Of a stretch of 8,644 bases of DNA, positions 1 to 4,726 are shown one piece after another; positions within the stretch are counted from its first letter, which is position 1; every line of letters begins with the position of its first letter. Both the position numbers and the translations under genes were made by a program. The stretch lies in contig JAHFDQ010000219.1 of NCBI GenBank assembly GCA_023248915.1, positions 605 to 9,248 on the forward strand, written 5' to 3'. The stretch is from Archangiaceae bacterium (lineage in GTDB: Bacteria > Myxococcota > Myxococcia > Myxococcales > Myxococcaceae). Below the pieces are notes generated by a model. It saw only the letters and a list, made by a program, of their open reading frames with translations. It was not told where the DNA came from and did not search any database.

Positions 1-273
1 TTCAAGGCCAACACGGTGAACATCAGCGAGCAGGGGCTGTGCCTGGTGGCCCCGGGACCGCTCGCCGTCGACGCCGAGGTGCGGGTGCGCGTCTGGCCGC
101 TGCCGATTTCCATCGTCTGGCCCCCGTACCTGAAGGGCCGGGTGGCCGCGTGCAGCGAACTCGGCGACGGCTTCGCCCTCGGCGTCACCTTACGCTTCTC
201 GAGCGCCCGGCAGGCCAGCGGCTGGAAGAAGCTGGTGGCCAACGCGGCGGCGAAGGTCGTGGCCGCCCGGTAA
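1..273 (+). CDS. PilZ-domain protein, 3' end (5'-partial)
   Basis: The first 90 codons are the C-terminal part of a PilZ-like domain; the start lies before the window. PilZ domains are small beta-barrels that usually bind cyclic di-GMP and pass the signal to motility, secretion or transcription partners. The visible support is the motif NISEQG near the edge, which fits the conserved [D/N]-x-S-x-x-G of PilZ, followed by alternating hydrophobic strands (VRVRVWPLPISIVW, then GRVAAC, then FALGVTLRF) and a terminal helix ending in KKLVANAAAK. The N-terminal RxxxR half of the c-di-GMP site would lie outside the window, so ligand binding cannot be judged. The gene ends in TAA and converges with the desulfurase gene, with 29 nt between the two stops. 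It is probably unrelated to the sulfur genes. A degenerate, non-binding PilZ domain is the main alternative. Confidence 0.8.
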   Translation, partial: FKANTVNISEQGLCLVAPGPLAVDAEVRVRVWPLPISIVWPPYLKGRVAACSELGDGFALGVTLRFSSARQASGWKKLVANAAAKVVAAR

Positions 274-288
274 CGGTGCGCGGGCGGC
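262..288. terminator. GC-rich hairpin between convergent genes (candidate bidirectional terminator)
   Basis: GCCGCCCG at 262-269 is a perfect inverted copy of CGGGCGGC at 281-288, giving an 8-bp stem with an 11-nt loop. The left arm lies in the last codons of the PilZ gene and the loop contains its TAA. The site sits between two converging genes, where a shared terminator is expected. No T-run follows on either strand, so it is not a classic intrinsic terminator. A weaker second pair (CCGGC 293-297 with GCCGG 306-310) lies beside it. GC-rich hairpins arise by chance in DNA of this composition. Confidence 0.35.
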
Positions 289-302
289 TGCGCCGGCGGT
301 TG

Positions 303-1820
303 TCAGCCGGAAGCACTCCCGCCCTGCAGCCTCTTCAGCGCGGCCAGCAACGCATCGATGTCCGCGCGGGTGTTGTAGAGCGCAAGGGAAGCGCGAACGG
401 CCGCCTCGAGCCCGAAGCGACGGAGCGCCGGTTGCGCGCAGTGGTGGCCCGAACGCACCGCGATGCCCTCTCGGTCCAGGGCGGCGCCGACGTCCTCGGC
501 GCGGAAGCCGTCGAGGACGAAGGACAGCACTCCAGCCTTCTCGCGCGCGGTGCCGATGAGCCTGAGGCCCGAGACGCTCCGCAGCGCGCCGGTGGCGTAG
601 GCGAGGAGCTCGTGCTCGTGTCGGGCGACGTTCTCGATTCCCAGGCGGCCGAGGTAGTCGAGCGCCGCGCCGAGCCCGACGGCGTCGGCGAGGCTCGCTG
701 TGCCCGCCTCGAACCGCGCGGGGGCGGGCTGGTACACGGTCCGCTCGAAGGTCACGTCGGCAATCATGTTGCCGCCGCCCTGCCAGGGCGGGGTGCTGTC
801 GAGGAGGTCGAGCTTGCCGAACAGGACGCCGACTCCGGTCGGGCCGAAGACCTTGTGACCCGAGAACGCGTAGAAGTCCGCGTCGAGGTCCTGCACGTCG
901 ACTCTGAGGTGCGAGACGGCCTGCGCCCCGTCGACCAGCACGCGCGCGCCGTGCCGGTGCGCCATGGCCACCATCTCGCGCACCGGGCTGACGGTGCCGA
1001 GCGCGTTCGAGACGTGGGCGAGGGACACCAGCCGCGTTCTCGGGTTGAGCAACCTCTCATATTCGTCGAGCAGGACCTGGCCTTGGTCGTCGATGGGCGC
1101 GACCCGCAGCTTCGCCCCCCTCTCGGCCGCCAACTGCTGCCACGGGACGATGTTCGAGTGGTGCTCGAGCCAGGTGATGACGATCTCGTCGTCCTTGCCG
1201 ACGTGCCGGCGCCCGAAGCTCTGGGCGACGAGGTTGATCGCCTCGGTCGCGCCGCGGACGAAGACGATCTCGCGCGCCGAGGACGCGTTGACGAACCGCC
1301 GCACCTTCTCCCGCGCCGCCTCGTACGCGTCGGTCGAGCGCGCCGCGAGCGTGTGGGCGCCCCGATGGATGTTCGAGTTCTCGTGCCGGTAGAAGCTGGA
1401 CAGGCGGTCGATGACGGCCCTGGGCTTCTGCGTGGTCGCGGCGTTGTCGAGCCACACGAGCGGCCTGCCGTGGACTCGCTCGTCGAGAATCGGGAAGTCA
1501 CGGCGAACGGCCATGACGTCGAACTGGCCCGGTCCGGCGTCGAGCCGGGGCACGACCTCGGGCCGGACCTCGTTCACCCCGAACCCCGGGAAACCGCCCG
1601 CGAAAGGGGCCTCGGTGAGGAAGTAGAAGCCGGGGCCCGAGGGCGGCGCCGAGGCGGGCGGCGTGGCCGCGGGCACCCCGGCCGACCCGTCGCGCAGGTA
1701 CTCGTCCGCCAGGCGAGCGACGATGTCGGGGTCGAAGGGAGCGGCCACGGCGTTCGGGTCGTCACCGGTCGGGGCGGCAGGCTGGGCCGGGCCTCGGTCC
1801 TGGCCGGTCACTTGGGCCAC
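303..1820 (-). CDS. SufS-like cysteine desulfurase with long N-terminal extension; predicted family 2A encapsulin cargo
   Basis: PLP-dependent group II cysteine desulfurase, 505 aa, which takes sulfur from L-cysteine to give alanine and an enzyme persulfide. The catalytic core starts near residue 100 (FDVMAVRRDFPIL). It contains LDNAATTQKP (124-133), the LEHHSN segment (218-223), DGAQ (297-300) with the Asp that contacts PLP, the PLP lysine K323 in SGHK, and the persulfide cysteine C461 in RSGHHCAQP. Typical SufS proteins have about 400 residues, so the first ~100 here are extra. They are rich in Pro, Ala and Gly, look disordered, and contain two possible docking segments. In characterised family 2A encapsulin systems the cargo desulfurase carries just such an N-terminal extension, which directs it into the shell; the preceding gene is that shell. 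The start is GTG at 1820, inside the shell gene, with a 13-nt overlap and only a weak GAG upstream. GTG at 1811 (4-nt GTGA overlap, 502 aa) is also possible. No sufBCD or sufE lies nearby, which argues against a general Fe-S assembly role. Confidence 0.93.
   Translation of the reverse strand: MAQVTGQDRGPAQPAAPTGDDPNAVAAPFDPDIVARLADEYLRDGSAGVPAATPPASAPPSGPGFYFLTEAPFAGGFPGFGVNEVRPEVVPRLDAGPGQFDVMAVRRDFPILDERVHGRPLVWLDNAATTQKPRAVIDRLSSFYRHENSNIHRGAHTLAARSTDAYEAAREKVRRFVNASSAREIVFVRGATEAINLVAQSFGRRHVGKDDEIVITWLEHHSNIVPWQQLAAERGAKLRVAPIDDQGQVLLDEYERLLNPRTRLVSLAHVSNALGTVSPVREMVAMAHRHGARVLVDGAQAVSHLRVDVQDLDADFYAFSGHKVFGPTGVGVLFGKLDLLDSTPPWQGGGNMIADVTFERTVYQPAPARFEAGTASLADAVGLGAALDYLGRLGIENVARHEHELLAYATGALRSVSGLRLIGTAREKAGVLSFVLDGFRAEDVGAALDREGIAVRSGHHCAQPALRRFGLEAAVRASLALYNTRADIDALLAALKRLQGGSASG
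1506..1820 (-). other. Predicted disordered cargo-loading extension of the desulfurase (residues 1-105)
   Basis: This stretch encodes the extra N-terminus of the desulfurase. Most of it is Pro/Ala/Gly/Asp-rich. Two parts stand out: an amphipathic helix-like segment PDIVARLADEYLR (residues 31-43, bases 1692-1730) and a hydrophobic FYFLTEA (65-71, bases 1608-1628), separated by a Pro-rich linker. Short motifs in an otherwise disordered extension are what an interior-docking peptide should look like. Assigning them as the docking motifs is inference from composition and from the neighbouring shell gene. Confidence 0.6.
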
Positions 1821-2749
1821 GCGTACTCGTGGTAGTAGTCGACGTCGACGTTCTCGAGCACGCCCAGCGCGTCGTCGGTGAGCACCGCCGCCGAGCAGTA
1901 GAGCGAGACGAGGTACGAGGCGATGGTCGTGGCGTCGATTCCCATGAACCGCACCGACAGGCCGGGGGCCTGCTCGCCGGGAAGGCCGGTCTGGAACAGG
2001 CCGACCACCCCTTGCTTCGCCTCACCGGTACGCAGCAGCAAGATGCTGGTCTTGGCGCTGCCCTTGGCGCCGGTGATGGGCAGCTTGTCGCTGGGGACGA
2101 GGGGAATGCCGCGCCAGGTGAGGAAGGGGCAGCCGAACATGGTGACCGTCGGAGGCGGAACGCCGCGGCGGGTACACTCGCGCCCAAAGGCGGCGATGGC
2201 GCGCGGGTGGGCGAGAAAGAAGGCCGGTTCTTTCCACACCTTCGCGCACAGCTCGTCGAGGTCGTCCGGCGTGGGCGGACCCTTGCGGGTCGGCAGGCGC
2301 ATCGAGGGCGCGGCGTTCCTCAACAGGCCGTAATCGGGGTTGTTGATGAGCTCGTGCTCCTGCCGCTCCTTGAGGTTCTCGACCGTCAGCCTGAGCTGCT
2401 CTTTGACCTGGTCGTGAGGCTGGCTGTACAGGTCGGAGATACGGGTGTGCACGCCGAGGACCGACTTGATCGAGCTGAGGACGTACTCGCGCGGCCTCTC
2501 GAGGTAGTCGACGTAGGAGGTGGGGATTTCCTGCTCGGACTTCGAGGTGCAGACCACCGCCACGGCCGTGTCGCCGTCCTTGGCGCGATTCACCCGGTAG
2601 ACGCCCGCCTCGACCGGAACCCAGGACAGTAGCTTTGGCAGCCAGCGCGGGGTGATGACCTGCGTCTGGACGAGGGTCTTCTGGGTGTTGGCGAGCTGCC
2701 GCGCCGCGGCGTCGCCCAGGACACGGCGGCTGGGGTTCCCTTCGGTCAT
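1808..2749 (-). CDS. srpI: Family 2A encapsulin shell protein (SrpI type)
   Basis: Capsid-like shell protein of 313 aa with the HK97 fold, which self-assembles into a closed nanocompartment. I recognise it by end-to-end similarity to cyanobacterial SrpI recalled from memory, especially AARQLANTQKT (15-25), ITPRWL (32-37), WVPVEAGVYRVNR (43-55), SDLYSQPHDQ (105-114), KERQEHELINNP (127-138), VPPPTVTMFG (197-206), WRGIPLVPSDK (212-222), GLFQTGLPGEQAPGLSVRFMG (250-270, quoted in part), SYLVSLYCSAAVLTDDAL (278-295) and the end YYHEY. Length is that expected of the family and no domain is missing. A small Gly/Ser/Lys insertion (GAKGSAK, 227-233) sits before the LLLRTGE strand. Characterised relatives form 60-subunit shells, are induced by sulfur starvation in Synechococcus elongatus, and enclose a cysteine desulfurase; in Acinetobacter baumannii they were reported to store elemental sulfur. 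The ATG start is fixed by AGGAGG 5 nt upstream. It leads the two-gene shell/cargo unit and is translationally coupled to the desulfurase. Confidence 0.96.
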   Translation of the reverse strand: MTEGNPSRRVLGDAAARQLANTQKTLVQTQVITPRWLPKLLSWVPVEAGVYRVNRAKDGDTAVAVVCTSKSEQEIPTSYVDYLERPREYVLSSIKSVLGVHTRISDLYSQPHDQVKEQLRLTVENLKERQEHELINNPDYGLLRNAAPSMRLPTRKGPPTPDDLDELCAKVWKEPAFFLAHPRAIAAFGRECTRRGVPPPTVTMFGCPFLTWRGIPLVPSDKLPITGAKGSAKTSILLLRTGEAKQGVVGLFQTGLPGEQAPGLSVRFMGIDATTIASYLVSLYCSAAVLTDDALGVLENVDVDYYHEYAWPK

Positions 2750-2754
2750 CGGGT

Positions 2755-2760
2755 CCTCCT
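2755..2760 (-). promoter_or_regulatory. Strong ribosome binding site of the shell gene
   Basis: The - strand reads AGGAGG, five bases before the ATG at 2749, within the purine-rich run AAAGAGGAGG. It is the best Shine-Dalgarno match in the window and settles the start of the shell gene. The cargo gene downstream has only a weak GAG, which fits the need for many shell subunits per cargo enzyme. Confidence 0.85.
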
Positions 2761-2768
2761 CTTTCTTG

Positions 2769-2788
2769 CGGAAGGCGCCTTCCGGCGC
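2769..2788 (-). promoter_or_regulatory. Perfect palindrome / alternative hairpins upstream of the shell gene
   Basis: Bases 2769-2784 form the perfect 16-nt palindrome CGGAAGGCGCCTTCCG, 19 nt from the shell-gene ATG. As RNA it could fold as a 6-bp stem with a GCGC loop. Overlapping it, the transcript could instead form GCGCC-GGAA-GGCGC (2775-2788), a 5-bp stem with a GNRA-type tetraloop; the two structures exclude each other. The site lies in the only sizeable gap (2750-2821, 72 nt) within the gene string. It could be an operator for a dimeric regulator or an RNA element controlling the shell ribosome site. No U-run follows, so an intrinsic terminator is unlikely. I see no convincing -35/-10 pair in the gap. 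Confidence 0.4.
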
Positions 2789-2821
2789 TCACGGGCGTAA
2801 GACCTTAAGCGAAACTCCGGG

Positions 2822-4255
2822 TCAGTAGCGCGGCAACGAGCGGTCGATTCGCTCGGCCCAGGCGTCCACGCCTCCGGCGAGCACCTGGAGCCGCCCGAAG
2901 CCCGCCCTGCGCATGAGCTGGTAGGCCTGGAGGCTCCTCGTGTCCCTGTGGCAGTGGAGCGTGTAGGTGCGGGCAGAATCGAGCTCGTGCAGCCGCACCG
3001 GTAGCTGGCTCAAGGGAAACTGGGCCGCCCCGGGAATGCGGACGATCTGGTACTCGTGCGGTTCTCGGACGTCGAGCAGGTTGAAGGACTCGCCTGCCTG
3101 CAGGCGCCCGTGAAGGTCCTCCACCGTGATGGTCGGCACCGTCTTGTCACCCGCCGCCGGTTCCAACCCGCGGACCTGGCAGAAGGCCTCGTAGTCGACC
3201 GGGGCGGTGATGGTCGGAGCCCGCCCGCACACCGCGCACCCCGGGTTCTTCCGCACCGGCAGCTCGCGGAACTTGAAGTCCAGCGCGTCGAACATGACCA
3301 GCCGGCCGACGAGCGGCTCGCCCGTTCCCAGGATGAGCTTCAAGACCTCCAGCGCCTGAAATGACCCGACGATGCCTGGAAGCACGCCGAGCACTCCGCC
3401 CTCGGCGCAGGACGGGGCGAGCCCGGCAGGCGGCGGTTCGGGGAACAGGCAGCGGTAGCACGGCCCCCGCTTCGCGTCGAAGACGCTGACCTGCCCCTCG
3501 AAGCGGAAGATGCTGGCGTAGACGTTCGGCTTGCCCAGGAGTACGCAGGCGTCGTTCACCAGATACCGGGTCGGGAAGTTGTCGGTGCCGTCGGCGACGA
3601 TGTCGTAGCCCTGGAAGAGGTCCATCGCGTTCCAGCTCGCCAGGTGCAGGCCGTGCGGGACGATCTCGATGTCCGGGTTGAGCTGGGTGAGCCTTTCCTT
3701 CGCCGCCTCGAGCTTGGGCCGGCCGACGTCCGAAGTGGAGTAGAGGATCTGCCGTTGGATGTTGGTGAGATCGACAGTGTCGAAGTCGACGAGGCCCAGC
3801 CGTCCGACCCCCGCCGCGGCGAGGTAGAGGGTCAGCGGCGACCCGAGCCCTCCCGCCCCGATGCAGAGCACCTTCGCGCCCTTCAGACGCTTCTGCCCCT
3901 CGAGCGTGACCTCGGGCATGATCAGGTGGCGGCTGTAGCGGAGAATCTCGTCGCGCGAGAGCGCCGCCTCGGGCGCCCCACCCGCGATGGCGGGGACGAT
4001 GGTGAGGACGTCGCCGTCCTTCACCGCGACCGCGTCGAGCGTCGGCGCGAGGTCCCGCACGTTCGAGTCGCCCAGGTAGAGGTTCACGAAGCCGCGCACC
4101 TTGCCGGCCCCGTCGAAGAGCTGCTGGCGGAGGTCGGGGCTCTCTCTGGCGAGCGCCGCCATCGCGCCCTCGACGGTCTGCGCGGTGACCTGCACGCTCT
4201 TGGCGCCGCCGACGTACCGGCGCAGGGGGGTGGGGATCAGAATCGAGACGGGCAC
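2822..4255 (-). CDS. Fused CysO-like sulfur carrier, MoeB/MoeZ-type adenylyltransferase (E1) and rhodanese
   Basis: A 477-aa three-domain protein. Residues 1-93 are a beta-grasp ThiS/MoaD/CysO-like carrier (SILIPTPLRRYVGG, RGFVNLYLGD, then DGDVLTIVPAIAGG) closest to M. tuberculosis CysO as I recall it. Residues 100-345 are a MoeB/ThiF-type E1: start motif LSRDEILRYSRHL, nucleotide loop GAGGLGS (133-139), DFDTVD (157-162), NIQRQ with R168, GTDNFPTRYLVND (223-235) and PSCAEGG with C283. Zinc cysteine pairs C266/C269 and C340/C343 are intact. Residues 374-477 are a rhodanese with active-site loop CHRDTR, C435. In related systems the E1 adenylates the carrier's C-terminal glycine and the rhodanese persulfide converts it to a thiocarboxylate, the sulfur donor for CysM. 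The carrier's Gly-Gly (92-93) is internal, followed by the linker APEAALSRDE with no start codon, so this is a genuine fusion. GTG at 4255 is chosen because AAGGAGA lies 6 nt upstream; the frame stays open a further 57 codons into the peptidase gene, with no homology. Confidence 0.93.
   Translation of the reverse strand: MPVSILIPTPLRRYVGGAKSVQVTAQTVEGAMAALARESPDLRQQLFDGAGKVRGFVNLYLGDSNVRDLAPTLDAVAVKDGDVLTIVPAIAGGAPEAALSRDEILRYSRHLIMPEVTLEGQKRLKGAKVLCIGAGGLGSPLTLYLAAAGVGRLGLVDFDTVDLTNIQRQILYSTSDVGRPKLEAAKERLTQLNPDIEIVPHGLHLASWNAMDLFQGYDIVADGTDNFPTRYLVNDACVLLGKPNVYASIFRFEGQVSVFDAKRGPCYRCLFPEPPPAGLAPSCAEGGVLGVLPGIVGSFQALEVLKLILGTGEPLVGRLVMFDALDFKFRELPVRKNPGCAVCGRAPTITAPVDYEAFCQVRGLEPAAGDKTVPTITVEDLHGRLQAGESFNLLDVREPHEYQIVRIPGAAQFPLSQLPVRLHELDSARTYTLHCHRDTRSLQAYQLMRRAGFGRLQVLAGGVDAWAERIDRSLPRY
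3977..3982 (-). other. Internal Gly-Gly codons at the carrier/E1 junction
   Basis: GGT GGG encode residues 92-93 of the fusion protein, the position at which free ThiS, MoaD and CysO proteins end. In this gene translation continues into the E1 domain. A free Gly-Gly end, needed for adenylation and thiocarboxylate formation in all characterised carriers, would require cutting after G93. The JAMM peptidase encoded just upstream is the obvious candidate protease, by inference. Confidence 0.75.
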
Positions 4256-4261
4256 GGTCGG

Positions 4262-4268
4262 TCTCCTT
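4262..4268 (-). promoter_or_regulatory. Ribosome binding site fixing the GTG start of the carrier-E1-rhodanese gene
   Basis: The - strand reads AAGGAGA with six bases to the GTG at 4255, within the 19-nt gap after the peptidase stop codon. It supports a start 57 codons inside the longest open frame, and the protein from that GTG begins exactly where CysO-like carriers begin. Confidence 0.85.
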
Positions 4269-4274
4269 GAGGGG

Positions 4275-4712
4275 CTACTTCGCCTGCCCGGGTTCGCCCC
4301 GGACCTCGACGTCGAGGAATACCCCACCCTGGCCTTCGAGCGAGAAGGCGCCGAGAACTCCAGCGCGGCCGTTGGGGACCGCGCAGATGAGGTACAGATA
4401 GCCGAACCAGGCGTGAGCCCGGTCATATTCCGATGGCCGGGCCGGGTGGTCCGGGTGGCTGTGGTAATAGCCGATCACGTCCTGGCTCGTCGCCCGGGCG
4501 CGCTTCTCGGCCTCGAGCTGAAAGTCGGGGGGGACCAGGTACCGGCGCTTGTGGTCGCCGCCGTGCTCGTTGGGCGCGGGGGCGAGCTCGGTCACGGACC
4601 AAGGGGACATCGCCCCGTCTCCGGTCCCGAACAGGGCGCCGCAGGCCTCGTTGGGGTACTGCTCTTCGCAGTGGCGGCGCAGCGCGGACTCGAGTGCCCC
4701 CGAAAGCCTCAT
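4275..4712 (-). CDS. mec: JAMM/MPN+ metallopeptidase, Mec-like (CysO-cysteine peptidase)
   Basis: A 145-aa single-domain zinc peptidase of the JAB1/MPN/Mov34 family. The JAMM motif is complete: E22 in NEACG, then H84-S-H86, seven residues, S94 and D97 (HSHPDHPARPSEYD). The size and the arrangement NEACGALFG near the N-terminus match Mec of M. tuberculosis, which cuts the new cysteine off the C-terminus of CysO. The position between a CysM-type synthase and a CysO-like carrier/E1 supports the same job. It could also, or instead, free the Gly-Gly end of the fused carrier (inference). The ATG at 4712 is chosen conservatively. In-frame GTG at 4718 and TTG at 4730 (overlapping the cysM stop as TTGA, with GGAAGAG just upstream) are possible and would add 2 or 6 residues. 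The longer upstream frame is only a shadow of cysM. No signal peptide, so cytoplasmic. Confidence 0.9.
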   Translation of the reverse strand: MRLSGALESALRRHCEEQYPNEACGALFGTGDGAMSPWSVTELAPAPNEHGGDHKRRYLVPPDFQLEAEKRARATSQDVIGYYHSHPDHPARPSEYDRAHAWFGYLYLICAVPNGRAGVLGAFSLEGQGGVFLDVEVRGEPGQAK

Positions 4713-4726
4713 GAGCACGGGTGCGC

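Noticed and set aside
303..1820. Housekeeping SufS for Fe-S cluster assembly
   Set aside because: No sufB, sufC, sufD, sufE or sufU is adjacent, and the ~100-residue extension plus overlap with a shell gene fit an encapsulated cargo enzyme better.
39..1835. 598-codon open frame on the + strand opposite the desulfurase
   Set aside because: The - strand frame has full desulfurase homology with catalytic residues. The + frame is Arg/Gly/Val-rich, matches nothing I know and is the usual antisense artefact of GC-rich DNA.
1808..2749. Phage major capsid protein (HK97 fold) as the identity of the shell gene
   Set aside because: The similarity is to SrpI encapsulins along the whole length, and there is no protease, portal, terminase or tail gene nearby; the partner is a desulfurase.
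2769..2784. Intrinsic terminator after the carrier-E1-rhodanese gene
   Set aside because: The palindrome is followed on the - strand by CAAGAAAGAGGAGG, not a U-run, and sits next to the shell ribosome site; a regulatory role is likelier.
2822..4255. Thiamine (ThiS/ThiF) or molybdopterin (MoaD/MoeB) role for the fusion
   Set aside because: No thiG, thiE, moaE or moaA is in the window, while cysM and a Mec-like peptidase are immediate neighbours. Not fully excluded, since E1s can serve several carriers.
4256..4426. 57-codon N-terminal extension of the carrier-E1-rhodanese protein
   Set aside because: It lies inside the JAMM gene, is Ser/Arg-rich without homology, and ignores the AAGGAGA ribosome site just before the GTG at 4255.
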